Translations under genes and position numbers: made by a program
NCBI GenBank assembly: GCA_025353195.1
Contig: JANXRC010000238.1
Span: forward strand, 1 to 34,343
Length of the DNA: 34,343 nt
Origin: Rhodocyclaceae bacterium
Lineage (GTDB): Bacteria; Pseudomonadota; Gammaproteobacteria; Burkholderiales; Rhodocyclaceae
Direction of reading: 5' to 3'
The notes under the pieces: model-generated
Databases searched by the model: none
The model's input: only the letters and a program-made list of their open reading frames with translations
Told to the model about the DNA's origin: nothing
Shown: positions 1 through 8,876 of the stretch, one piece after another
How positions within the stretch are numbered: the stretch's first letter is position 1
Layout: every line of letters starts with the position of its first letter

Positions 1-246
1 CCGATCTCTGATGTAGATGGCGAGCTGCGTCGCCTCCGGTCCCGGCAGCAGCATGCAGAAGTTGAGAGCGTGCAGATAGCGGTGCTCGGAGATCCAGCGC
101 CGCCGCTCGACAAGTTCCTGATGCATCATCGCGATCTGTCCGGCGGGGCCGCCGAAACTGATGAAGCCGAGTTTCAGCCAGTACTTAAAGGCTTCGCCGA
201 GCGTCGGTGCGGGAGGCGCGGTGGTCGGGATGTGGACATCATTCAT
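1..246 (-). CDS. chrA: Chromate transporter ChrA, N-terminal part (gene runs off the left edge)
   Basis: Reverse-strand translation from ATG at 246: [79 protein letters not shown]; the [16 protein letters not shown] and [14 protein letters not shown] motifs are typical of ChrA. Overlaps the chrB stop. Confidence 0.93.
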   Translation of the reverse strand, partial: MNDVHIPTTAPPAPTLGEAFKYWLKLGFISFGGPAGQIAMMHQELVERRRWISEHRYLHALNFCMLLPGPEATQLAIYIRDR

Positions 247-1150
247 GCGAATTCTCCTGCTGGTAGTTCTGATAAAGATTGTCGAGGACGCGGCTCGCCT
301 CGGTCACCAATTTGTCGTCGTTGGGCGCGGTAGCCCGTGCGCCAGCCAGCACCGCCTCGATGCCGGCCGCCTCGGCCACCGGCACGCCGCCGACATCGAG
401 GCAATGCACGATGGCAGCAATGCGGATGATGGCGAGATCACTGTCCAGACCGAAACTTGCCGCCAGCACCTCGAACGTAACCCGGCCATCGACATGGGTG
501 AAAGTCGCACCGTCGAAGTCGAAGCCGAGGGCCGTTTTCGGGCATTTCTTCGGATTGTCGAGCCAGAGAAATTTCGCCCTTTTGTCGATGAAGCGGCGGA
601 TCAGCCACGCCGAGGCCATGCGATCGACCCAGAGGTTCTTCCGTGTCGCCCAGGTCCGGCCTGAATAGTCGACGCTGGCGAGACGGCGAATCCGGCCCGA
701 AATCGCCGAAGGCTCACCGCTGGCAGCCACTTCCAGCGCCGCGAAGGCGTCCTGAGCCTGACGCCGCGCCTCGCCGGGGAAATAGTCAGTGGCAACCAAT
801 GCCGCCAAGTCGCGGCGCAGACTGCGCAGCACCTTGGCGTCTCCAGCATTGACGCCGGCCATTGCCACCAGCAGGCGGGAGTATTCGGGAGCGCGATCAA
901 ACAACGCAACGATTTCAGCTTGCTGCGCGTCGTCGCGCCCGCGAAGACGGTAGATATCGGCCGTGCCGTGCACCGCACCCACGTCCGCGGCAATCTGCGC
1001 CAATGCGGCCGCATGCTCCGTTGACTCGGGAAGCAGATACACGCCGTCGCGCAAGGTCGCGCAGCCCAAGGCGCGCAGCGCGCGCCAGATGCGCATGCGG
1101 CCGGCCGATTGCCGTGTCGGCAGGCTGACAAAAAGTGCGAGGAAGTCCAT
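239..1150 (-). CDS. chrB: Chromate resistance protein ChrB
   Basis: ORF 239..1168 with likely ATG at 1150 ([30 protein letters not shown]...); directly upstream of chrA; C-terminal segment ([29 protein letters not shown]) typical of ChrB. Confidence 0.88.
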   Translation of the reverse strand: MDFLALFVSLPTRQSAGRMRIWRALRALGCATLRDGVYLLPESTEHAAALAQIAADVGAVHGTADIYRLRGRDDAQQAEIVALFDRAPEYSRLLVAMAGVNAGDAKVLRSLRRDLAALVATDYFPGEARRQAQDAFAALEVAASGEPSAISGRIRRLASVDYSGRTWATRKNLWVDRMASAWLIRRFIDKRAKFLWLDNPKKCPKTALGFDFDGATFTHVDGRVTFEVLAASFGLDSDLAIIRIAAIVHCLDVGGVPVAEAAGIEAVLAGARATAPNDDKLVTEASRVLDNLYQNYQQENSHE

Positions 1151-1156
1151 CGGCGG

Positions 1157-1180
1157 GTTACATCGCAATATTGATGTAAC
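1157..1180 (-). promoter_or_regulatory. Inverted repeat GTTACATC-N8-GATGTAAC, candidate chrBA operator
   Basis: Perfect 8-bp arms (1157-1164 and 1173-1180), just upstream of the chrB ATG and downstream of a candidate -35/-10. Confidence 0.6.
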
Positions 1181-1181
1181 A

Positions 1182-1211
1182 AGTATAACACTATTGATAA
1201 CTATATGACAA
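1182..1211 (-). promoter_or_regulatory. Candidate sigma70 promoter of chrBA
   Basis: Minus strand TTGTCA (1206-1211) - 18 nt - TATACT (1182-1187). Confidence 0.55.
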
Positions 1212-1279
1212 CAATAATTCCCGGCAGCTGTCCAGGTCAGGCCAGTGAGACGATCTGTCCCGACCTGTCCCCGCCAGCG

Positions 1280-2329
1280 TCAATGAGTATGCCGGTGGTG
1301 AGCCTCGGGAAAATGCTGATGCGTGTGTATCTGCGGTGGGTGCTGGTGCGGGTGGCGGTGCCGGGTGCCGGGCATCACCGGAACCTCGTGCTCGTGCTGG
1401 TGGTGCTCGTCATCGGTGTGTTCATGATCGTGCCTCACAGCTTCGTGGGCATGTTCATGTTCATGGTGCTCGGTTACGTGCAACCAGGTGCCCAGCGCCA
1501 TCAAGGCGCCGGCGACGAGCAACGGCATCGTCACCGGTTCGCCCATGAGCACTGCCAGCAAGGCGCCGAAGAACGGCGCGACCGAGAAGTAGGCACCCGT
1601 GCGTGCAGTACCCAGGTGGCGCAAGCCAACCACGAATAGCGCCAAACTAACACCATAGGCAAGAAAGCCCAGCACCATCGCAGCGGCCAAATTCGCCGGT
1701 GCCGGCAGGGAAGCGCCCAGTGAAAAAGCAAGGATCAAATTGACGACACCGGACACCAGACCTTTCACCGCCGCGATCCAGGTGGCATCCGCAAGCGAAA
1801 TCTTGCGGGTCAGGTTGTTGTCGATACCCCAGGCGAAGCAAGCGCCGAGGACGGTCAGGGTTGGCCACCACCCGGCTAGCTGGGCGTCTCCCTGCCAACT
1901 AAGAACAACCGCGCCTGCCACGATGGCCGCCATGCCCAGAGCAATACGCCGGTCGAAATTCTCCTTGAACGCAAACCACGCCAGCAGCGCAGTGAATACG
2001 CCTTCGGCATTCAACATCAGCGAAGCGCCAGACGCGGGCATGCCGGTCAGGCCGACCATTAGCAGCACCGGGCCGACCATACCGCCCGCCAATATAGCCC
2101 CTGCAAACCAGGATACCTCACTGCGGGGAAAGCGAACCACGGGCGCGCGGATCAGGTAACGATACAGCGTCAGCCCAAGCCCCGAGCCAAGATAGAGCAG
2201 ACCCGCCAATAACCACGGACTTACGCCATCGAGCAACCATTTCGCAAGCGGTGTTCCCGCGCCAAACAACAGGGCAGCTCCGAGTGCCGCAGGCACGCCC
2301 GGTTGGCGAAAGCCCTTTTTCCGATTCAT
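1280..2329 (-). CDS. DMT/EamA-family transporter with His-rich C-terminal tail
   Basis: About ten hydrophobic segments in DMT arrangement; tail HVTEHHEHEHAHEAVRHDHEHTDDEHHQHEHEVPVMPGTRHRHPHQHPPQIHTHQHFPEAHHRHTH. Confidence 0.85.
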   Translation of the reverse strand: MNRKKGFRQPGVPAALGAALLFGAGTPLAKWLLDGVSPWLLAGLLYLGSGLGLTLYRYLIRAPVVRFPRSEVSWFAGAILAGGMVGPVLLMVGLTGMPASGASLMLNAEGVFTALLAWFAFKENFDRRIALGMAAIVAGAVVLSWQGDAQLAGWWPTLTVLGACFAWGIDNNLTRKISLADATWIAAVKGLVSGVVNLILAFSLGASLPAPANLAAAMVLGFLAYGVSLALFVVGLRHLGTARTGAYFSVAPFFGALLAVLMGEPVTMPLLVAGALMALGTWLHVTEHHEHEHAHEAVRHDHEHTDDEHHQHEHEVPVMPGTRHRHPHQHPPQIHTHQHFPEAHHRHTH

Positions 2330-2391
2330 GTGTTCAGCCGTCGATCACGTGTTTGCTCAGGAACTTGTTATGGCATACCGACAATCATCGC

Positions 2392-2661
2392 TCAAACGTC
2401 GCCGGCCAATCCCTTGCGCAGGAGTTCACCCACCAACTCGTTCAAACCAATCTGGCGTGACTCGGCGAGCGCACGGATCTCTCCGGCGAATTGCGCATCC
2501 AGCTTTACCGCAAAGGGAATCAGTCCCCTGGCCTGGTCCAGCTTGCGTTGCTCTTTGCGGTCGGGCATGGCGCCCCCGGCGAATCGATCCGGTGTCCCGG
2601 CGCGCTTCATGCGTTCATCGAGTTTGAGGGCCATGTTCTTTGCGAGGTCGGTTCTTTTCAT
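2392..2661 (-). CDS. Small hypothetical protein (89 aa), possibly ribbon-helix-helix-like C-terminus
   Basis: ORF starts 8 nt after the SNF2 stop in the same orientation; C-terminus AVKLDAQFAGEIRALAESRQIGLNELVGELLRKGLAG resembles RHH/CopG-type segments. Confidence 0.6.
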   Translation of the reverse strand: MKRTDLAKNMALKLDERMKRAGTPDRFAGGAMPDRKEQRKLDQARGLIPFAVKLDAQFAGEIRALAESRQIGLNELVGELLRKGLAGDV

Positions 2662-2669
2662 TGGGGGCC

Positions 2670-5600
2670 TCAGGTAAGCGGCTGAAACAATACATCAAGA
2701 TCGCCGGCAGTAATCAGATGACCACCGCCCTCGCCGCCAGAACCGCCTTTTTTCATCAGTTGATCGGCGAGGCCGCGCTTGCGGTTTTGCAGGGCAAGAA
2801 TTTTTTCTTCGACCGTACCCTGTGTCATCAGTTTGTAGACAAACACCGGCTTGTCCTGTCCTATCCTATGGGCGCGGGCCGTCGCCTGTTCTTCGACTGC
2901 CGGATTCCACCACGGATCGTAATGAATCACGGTATCGGCGGCCGTCAGATTCAGGCCCGTACCGCCGGCCTTGAGACTGACCAGGAACAACGGCACGCGG
3001 CCTTGCTGAAAGTCGCTGATCGGCGTTTCACGGTCGCGGGTCTGGCCGGTGAGCTTGGCATAGAAGATGCCGCGCTTTTCGAGTTCCAGCTCGATCAGCG
3101 CCAGCATCGAGGTGAACTGGGAGAACAGCAGCACCTTGCGGCCCTCGTCGAGCAACTCATCGAGCATTTCCATCAAGGTCGCCAGCTTCGCCGAATGGGC
3201 ATGACCTTTCTTCACCAACGCCTCGGCGGCCGGAAGTTTCACCAGGCGCGGATCGCAGCACACCTGCCGCAACTTGAGCAGTGCATCGAAGATCATGATC
3301 TGGCTGCGACCTATCCCCTGCTCGGTCAGTACCAGGCGAAGTTTACGGTCGAAAGCCACGCGCAGCGATTCATACAGATCGCGCTGACCGCCTTCGATTT
3401 CAACCCAGCGCACCATCTCGGTACGCGGCGGCAGGTCTGTCAGCACCTGTTCCTTGGTTCGCCGCAATAGAAAGGGTCGCACCCGGTCGGCAAGGCGGAT
3501 GCGCATTTCGTCGTCGCCCAGTTTTTCGATCGGCGTTCGAAACACCTGGGTAAAGCGCTTGGAATTGCTCAACAGCCCCGGCATCAGGAAATCGAACTGG
3601 GCCCAGAGTTCACCCAGATGATTCTCCAACGGGGTACCGGTGAGCGACAGGCGATGACGCGCCTTCAGGCTGCGTGCCACTTGGTGCGACTGCGCCTTGG
3701 GGTTCTTGATGAACTGGGCCTCGTCCATCACCAGCAGGTGCCAGTCGTGCGCCAGCAGCGTTTCGCGGTCGCGCACCAGCAGGGGGTATGTGGTCAATAC
3801 CAGATCGGCATCGGCGATCTCGCCAAAGCGCGTGGCGCGGTCCTTGCCGTGAAGCGTGAGTACCTTGAGCCCTGGCGCGAACTGTGCTGCCTCGTCGCGC
3901 CAGTTGGCCATCAGGCTGGTGGTAGCTACCACCAGACTGGGCCGATCCGCGCGGCCCGATGCCTTTTCCAGATGGAGATGGGCGAGGGTCTGCACGGTCT
4001 TGCCCAGGCCCATGTCATCGGCAAGAATTCCGGCCAGTCCGTACTCACGCAGAAATTGCAGCCAGTCCAGGCCGATCTGCTGATACGGGCGCAGCGTGGC
4101 GTTGAATCCGGGTGCCTGCGCACAATGGGTCAAGCCGGAAAAGTCGCGCAGGCGCCGACCCAGAGCACGCAACTCTTCGCCGCCGATCCATTGCGTCGGC
4201 AGATCATCCAGCCCGGCCAACGCCGCCGCATTGTGGCGCGACAGGCGCGGCCGGTCGTCGTCAAGAAATTCCAGCAAGGGCAACAACCACGCCTTGAGCC
4301 GACCCGCCGGCACCGGCAGGATGCGTCGCGCATCCAGTGCAACAGGAAATGTCTGGCTGTCTTCGAGCCCGCGCACCACGTCGAGCAAATCCGGCTGTTC
4401 GCGCAGCAGGCGCAGCAGTGGCGGCACCAAGCTCACACGCTCGCCGGCTACGCGCACGCCCAGATCCAGATCGAACCAGTCGTTGCCGACCGACTCTTCG
4501 ACCGCGACGAACCAGTCTTCCGCCTGAGCGATGCAATACGGAAAATCCTCGGCAAGGACCACCGGAATGCCCTGTCGTTCCAGTTCGGGCACACCCTGAT
4601 TGAGGAAGGACAACCAACCGACCGCATCGTTGCGCAGTGGCATCAGGCCATCCTCGGTCCCCTCAAGACGCTGATAGCTTCCCAGGCTGCGCTGCCAGTC
4701 CTCAAGCCCTGCAGCTTGCAGCAGTTGCCACACCTTGTTTTCTGCTTCCAGATCACGTTGCAGGGTTTGCCACTGTCCGCCAGCGCGCTGCCGCATGAAA
4801 GGCGAAGGCTGCTCGACGCCCACCACAGTCAAGCCCTGCGGATAGTCGAAATAAAGCACGGCGAGCGCCAGATCATCATGCAGACGATTCATCGCCGTGT
4901 GACGGAAGCGCCCCTGGGTCAACAGCAGCCGCGCGACAGGCTTTCCCGCGGCCACGGCTTCCGGCGCATCAGGCAGCGGCAGTGCCATCTGCCGCTCGCG
5001 CGCCAGCTTTGCCAACTGCTGTCGCACCAGCGGCGCATCGGCTTCATTCAGCGGCGGTGCGGTCATGAGTTGCTGCAGCAGATGGGCGGACAGGTCCGAC
5101 TGCAATTCACCGACCACACGAGCCGCGGTATCGACATAGAACGGCGGCCAGGTGGGGATCATCTGCACGGAGGCCGGCAGGTCGAACACCAGTTGCTGCA
5201 GGCCGGCCGGATTGTGCGTCCACAGCAGATCGAGCGCCATTGGCGCGCCCGACTCCAGCGGCAGTTCGACCAGGCCGTCGAGATACAGCCTTCCCGTGCG
5301 CAGCGCCAGACGCAGCAGCAGAGCGCCGGTCTCGCCACTCAGGTCGACCGCCTCATTGTAGAAATAACTGCCACCGGCCTGCAGCGCAAGAAACAGGCGC
5401 AGCACGGGAATATCCTCGTCAAGGATGAACTCCCGATGACTGCGGGCGCTGCCCAAGTCATAGGGCTGCGGCCGGTAAACCGCCGGCTTGCCAAAGCCGC
5501 CCTTCTTCAGCGGCCGGCTTTTGCCCAAGGAAAGGCTGGGCGGACTGCCCGGCCGTAACAGATAGACCACGCGAGACTGGGAAACCTTTGCAGGTAGTCT

Positions 5601-6032
5601 GGTCGCCTCCGGTTCATCCAGCGAACCCAGCCAGTCGAGTGTCGCCGCACTGGGTTCGGGATAATCGCCGTCATGCCGCCTGGGTGTATCCGCGTGCCCG
5701 GCGAAATTGCCTATGTCGGTGGTCTGTGCCAGCGTCAGCAGTACCGACACCACATGCTTGCAATTTTCCTGCATCGGACACATGCAGACGCTATCGACGT
5801 CGACGATCGCGCCGCCCTGATCTACTTCCAGCCAGAGATCGACTTCGTATGGACGGGGTCGCGTCCCCTGCACCACCGCTTCGACATGGACTTCGCCGGG
5901 CGCCCGTTCCACCTTCTTCATCCGGACGCGACCTTCGATCGCATAAGCCCGACCGCGTTGTAGTGTTCCTCCGTCAAAGTGCGCGGCAAATTTGCCCAGA
6001 ACATCGGTAGCGGGGATTGGATTGGCAGCCAT
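2670..6032 (-). CDS. SNF2-family DEAD/DEAH-box helicase with N-terminal SWIM zinc finger
   Basis: CMCPMQENCKHVVSVLL (SWIM CxCx(n)CxH); LRPYQQIGLDWLQFLREYGLAGILADDMGLGKTVQTLAHL; VMDEAQFIKNP; SLTGTPLENHLGELW; LVSLKAGGTGLNLTAADTVIHYDPWWNPAVEEQATARAHRIGQ. Confidence 0.95.
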   Translation of the reverse strand: MAANPIPATDVLGKFAAHFDGGTLQRGRAYAIEGRVRMKKVERAPGEVHVEAVVQGTRPRPYEVDLWLEVDQGGAIVDVDSVCMCPMQENCKHVVSVLLTLAQTTDIGNFAGHADTPRRHDGDYPEPSAATLDWLGSLDEPEATRLPAKVSQSRVVYLLRPGSPPSLSLGKSRPLKKGGFGKPAVYRPQPYDLGSARSHREFILDEDIPVLRLFLALQAGGSYFYNEAVDLSGETGALLLRLALRTGRLYLDGLVELPLESGAPMALDLLWTHNPAGLQQLVFDLPASVQMIPTWPPFYVDTAARVVGELQSDLSAHLLQQLMTAPPLNEADAPLVRQQLAKLARERQMALPLPDAPEAVAAGKPVARLLLTQGRFRHTAMNRLHDDLALAVLYFDYPQGLTVVGVEQPSPFMRQRAGGQWQTLQRDLEAENKVWQLLQAAGLEDWQRSLGSYQRLEGTEDGLMPLRNDAVGWLSFLNQGVPELERQGIPVVLAEDFPYCIAQAEDWFVAVEESVGNDWFDLDLGVRVAGERVSLVPPLLRLLREQPDLLDVVRGLEDSQTFPVALDARRILPVPAGRLKAWLLPLLEFLDDDRPRLSRHNAAALAGLDDLPTQWIGGEELRALGRRLRDFSGLTHCAQAPGFNATLRPYQQIGLDWLQFLREYGLAGILADDMGLGKTVQTLAHLHLEKASGRADRPSLVVATTSLMANWRDEAAQFAPGLKVLTLHGKDRATRFGEIADADLVLTTYPLLVRDRETLLAHDWHLLVMDEAQFIKNPKAQSHQVARSLKARHRLSLTGTPLENHLGELWAQFDFLMPGLLSNSKRFTQVFRTPIEKLGDDEMRIRLADRVRPFLLRRTKEQVLTDLPPRTEMVRWVEIEGGQRDLYESLRVAFDRKLRLVLTEQGIGRSQIMIFDALLKLRQVCCDPRLVKLPAAEALVKKGHAHSAKLATLMEMLDELLDEGRKVLLFSQFTSMLALIELELEKRGIFYAKLTGQTRDRETPISDFQQGRVPLFLVSLKAGGTGLNLTAADTVIHYDPWWNPAVEEQATARAHRIGQDKPVFVYKLMTQGTVEEKILALQNRKRGLADQLMKKGGSGGEGGGHLITAGDLDVLFQPLT

Positions 6033-6308
6033 TCAATAGAAGGAAGATCAGACAGTAGGGGGTCGGCGACCATAGCACATACCACCCGCCATTGAGCTTT
6101 TGATTTCCCGTTCAGCGCCTTCGTCGACAATTGCAGAACGCGCGCCGTAGCGCCAGCGCCGACTCTGCTGCCGGTAGCTGAAACATCACCAGGCCGGATA
6201 GCTGTCTGGGATGGCTGCATAGATGCTAACCATCTCGACATCGGCCTAATTTGGCAAGTAATTGATTCAATGGGAGTCGTTCAGCAACTTTGCCTGGGCA
6301 TGGATTTT

Positions 6309-6335
6309 GTATGAGGTTTTGAATAGACTTCATAC
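6309..6335 (+). promoter_or_regulatory. Candidate NikR operator GTATGA-N15-TCATAC
   Basis: GTATGAGGTTTTGAATAGACTTCATAC, perfect 6-bp arms, 27 bp before the NiCoT ATG (6363). Confidence 0.65.
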
Positions 6336-6362
6336 CGTGCACCGCTGAATAGGCTCCCATCC

Positions 6363-7190
6363 ATGGATTTGCCCAACGACTGGATCGCTCTCCTCGCCCT
6401 GGTTTTCATCCTGGGCGCCAAGCACGGCCTCGACGCGGATCACCTGGCCACCATCGACGGGCTGACACGCTACAACCTGCGTTTTGCCCCTACTCGAGCC
6501 CGCTGGTGCGGATCCCTCTTCTCGCTCGGACACGGCGCTGTCGTCATGCTGATCGCGCTCAGCGTCGGCTTGGTGTCGACCGGGTGGCAGGTACCGGAAT
6601 GGATGGAAGACCTCGGCACCTGGATTTCCATCACCTTCCTGACGATGCTTGGCATCCTCAATCTGCGTGCCGTGCTGATGGCACCAACCGGCGACATGGT
6701 CGCCACCATAGGCATCAGGGCCGGCCTCTTGTGCCGTCTGCAGGCCACGTCGCACCCTCTGGCGATTGCCGCCGTGGGTTCGCTTTTCGCACTATCTTTC
6801 GACACCATGAGTCAGGCCGCGCTGTTTGCCGTCACCGCCACCCGGCATGGTGGCGTCGCCCACGCCTTGACGCTAGGCCTGGCATTCACCGTCGGCATGT
6901 TGCTGGCCGACGGCGCCAATGGGCTGTGGATCGCTCGTCTGCTGAGCCGCGCCGACCACCGCGCACGCGTCGCCTCGCGCGTCATGGGCCTGATGGTGGC
7001 CGCCATCAGCTTTTCGGTCGCCGGCTTCGGTCTGGCGCGCTGGTTGCACGCTGATATCTCGCACTGGTACGAAGGCAAGGAACTGCTGGTCGGCGTCAGC
7101 GTCATTGCCTTGCTGACCGGCAGTTTTGTCTTTGGCAACTGGCTGGCGCGCAATCAGCGCCTGGCGGGAGTCGAATCCACCGCGCGTTGA
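6363..7190 (+). CDS. Nickel/cobalt (NiCoT-family) permease
   Basis: GAKHGLDADHLATIDGLTR, LFSLGHGAVVM and GSLFALSFDTMSQAALF are NiCoT signature motifs; next to nikR and hox genes. Confidence 0.88.
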   Translation: MDLPNDWIALLALVFILGAKHGLDADHLATIDGLTRYNLRFAPTRARWCGSLFSLGHGAVVMLIALSVGLVSTGWQVPEWMEDLGTWISITFLTMLGILNLRAVLMAPTGDMVATIGIRAGLLCRLQATSHPLAIAAVGSLFALSFDTMSQAALFAVTATRHGGVAHALTLGLAFTVGMLLADGANGLWIARLLSRADHRARVASRVMGLMVAAISFSVAGFGLARWLHADISHWYEGKELLVGVSVIALLTGSFVFGNWLARNQRLAGVESTAR

Positions 7191-7254
7191 ACTACGGTCG
7201 GCAACCGGCTCTTGCCCGAAACAATCCGTCCGCGATAGGCCTGTTCGCGACTTC

Positions 7255-7737
7255 TTAAGTCTTGGGCTTCAGATGCACGTGGCCATGCGTCCGGCCGGCC
7301 GGCGTGTAGTCGTGACGATGCTCGCGACCTGAATCGACGTCGACATCGATCAGGTTGAGCTGACCGTGACGCACGCCGCGCTCGGCGACCAAGGCATCCG
7401 AAAAGCTGCGCACCGCGGCAGTCGACCCGCGCAGGATCACGCTCTCAAGGCAATTTTCGTGATCGAGGTGGGCATGCAGGGTGGCCACCGTCAGATCGTG
7501 CCGGCCATGCTGCAAGGCCGTCAGTCGTTCGGCAAGATCGCGCTCGTGATGGTTATAGACATAGGACAGATTGGCGACGCAATGGGTGGCCTCGCCGCGC
7601 TTCTGCCGCGCCTGCTCGAGATGCGCACGCAGCAGATCGCGCACCGCTTCGGAGCGATTCCGATAGCCGCGTTCGGCGATCAGGCGGTCGAACTCGGCGG
7701 CCAGATCGGCGTCAAGCGAAATCGTTATGCGCTCCAT
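7255..7737 (-). CDS. nikR: Nickel-responsive transcriptional regulator NikR
   Basis: N-terminal RHH (MERITISLDADLAAEFDRLIAERGYRNRSEAVRDLLR) plus ACT-like metal domain (YVYNHHERDLAERL, HAHLDHENCLESVILRG). Confidence 0.95.
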   Translation of the reverse strand: MERITISLDADLAAEFDRLIAERGYRNRSEAVRDLLRAHLEQARQKRGEATHCVANLSYVYNHHERDLAERLTALQHGRHDLTVATLHAHLDHENCLESVILRGSTAAVRSFSDALVAERGVRHGQLNLIDVDVDSGREHRHDYTPAGRTHGHVHLKPKT

Positions 7738-7738
7738 C

Positions 7739-8650
7739 TTACTGGCCGCCCTTCATTTCCAGCACTTTCTCGACCACGCCACCACGCTTCAAGGATTCCA
7801 GGCGATGTTGTCTTTCGATCTTTATCACGCGCTGCAGATAATCGAGATTGCGTTCAATCGATTCCATGTAGAAATTCCGCTCGGCACCTTGCTGCTCGCT
7901 GAAATGCTGTGTCAAATGTGTTGAAAGGCCATTCAGATCCTGGTCAAGCCGGGCCTTGGTCATGCCGTAAAAGGCAGTGGTCTTTTCCAGAAGTTCGTGA
8001 ACATCGGCAAAGCCACCCATCCGCGCTTCCTCGAACTCGAAGTACAAAAGCAAGATCCGCTCTAGATATTCCCGGTTGGCCATCTGGCCGATCAGATCGG
8101 CGGTCGCGGTAGCGTAGGCGGCGCGCTGCTGTTGCGGGTTGTCGAACTTAACCCAGTCGGTGTGTTTGCGGTGGTCGGTGAGCAGAATCACCTTGGTGGT
8201 AGTGTCGAGCACATCCGGCGGCAAACCGGTCAGATGCCGACGCGCAAACTCGACGCCGCGTAGCACATGGCTATCAGTGAACTGCGCACCAGTGCCGCTG
8301 GCCTCCTCGTCATTCATCAGGTAGCCGACATCGTGCATCAGGGCACCAATCAGCGCAGCGTCGATGTGATCGGCATCGAGGCCTTGGCCGGCCAGATGCA
8401 ATCCATGCAGCATGCGCGCGGCGCACAGCACGACTTCGTTGGTATGGGTGCGGTTGTGATAAAGCGTCTTCAGCTTCTGATAGCCCGGCAGATCGCCATC
8501 AAATGCACGATCCAGCAGACTGAAGGTGTCGGCAATCCGGGTCAGATCATGGCCTGGCGCAAAAGCATGGACGATCATGCCGACCTGCGCCTCCACCTCT
8601 CCGGTGTCGCGGGTGTTTCCCAGCGCGGCAAAGGGGCTGTCGTGAGTCAT
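7739..8650 (-). CDS. HD-domain metal-dependent phosphohydrolase resembling 3',5'-cyclic-nucleotide PDE fold
   Basis: YHNRTHTNEVVLCAARML...DAALIGALMHDVGYLMNDEEASGTGAQFTDSH; HD metal motif and YHNxxH motif; stop lies 1 nt from the nikR start (same operon). Confidence 0.8.
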   Translation of the reverse strand: MTHDSPFAALGNTRDTGEVEAQVGMIVHAFAPGHDLTRIADTFSLLDRAFDGDLPGYQKLKTLYHNRTHTNEVVLCAARMLHGLHLAGQGLDADHIDAALIGALMHDVGYLMNDEEASGTGAQFTDSHVLRGVEFARRHLTGLPPDVLDTTTKVILLTDHRKHTDWVKFDNPQQQRAAYATATADLIGQMANREYLERILLLYFEFEEARMGGFADVHELLEKTTAFYGMTKARLDQDLNGLSTHLTQHFSEQQGAERNFYMESIERNLDYLQRVIKIERQHRLESLKRGGVVEKVLEMKGGQ

Positions 8651-8788
8651 CGTCCGCGTTTCGCAAGGCCAAGGTAGCTAAGGCTAAATCGTAGCAGAGC
8701 GGCATCAGAAAAACTGCTGGCACGATAGAAACTCACTGTTTTTCCGGCGACGGTCGCCGAGATCGCTTGCAGGCGGACGCGCAGAATG

Positions 8789-8802
8789 TTGACCCAGATT
8801 AA
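8789..8802 (+). promoter_or_regulatory. Candidate FNR/CRP-type box TTGAC-N4-ATTAA upstream of hoxF
   Basis: 8 of 10 match to TTGAT-N4-ATCAA; centred about 41 nt upstream of the start predicted from a possible -10 TATGCT (8824-8829). Confidence 0.35.
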
Positions 8803-8876
8803 ATCGCTGCGATGCCACAGGGCTATGCTGCATTGCACTCGCGATACACGGAGCATCGCTTTCCGGGGTTCTTGCC

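Noticed and set aside
3618-5558. 646-aa plus-strand ORF antisense to the SNF2 helicase
   Set aside because: Lies entirely opposite a well-supported conserved CDS; composition (Gln/Arg/His-rich) is typical of shadow ORFs in GC-rich DNA.
6033-6308. Riboswitch or sRNA in the intergenic region upstream of the NiCoT gene
   Set aside because: Looked for B12-box and Ni/Co riboswitch-like conserved elements and saw none convincing; only the NikR-like palindrome is supported.
8718-8732. Possible sigma54 promoter TGGCACG upstream of hoxF
   Set aside because: The -24 element is perfect, but the -12 position reads AAAC instead of TTGC (GG-N10-AC), so the essential -12 GC is missing.
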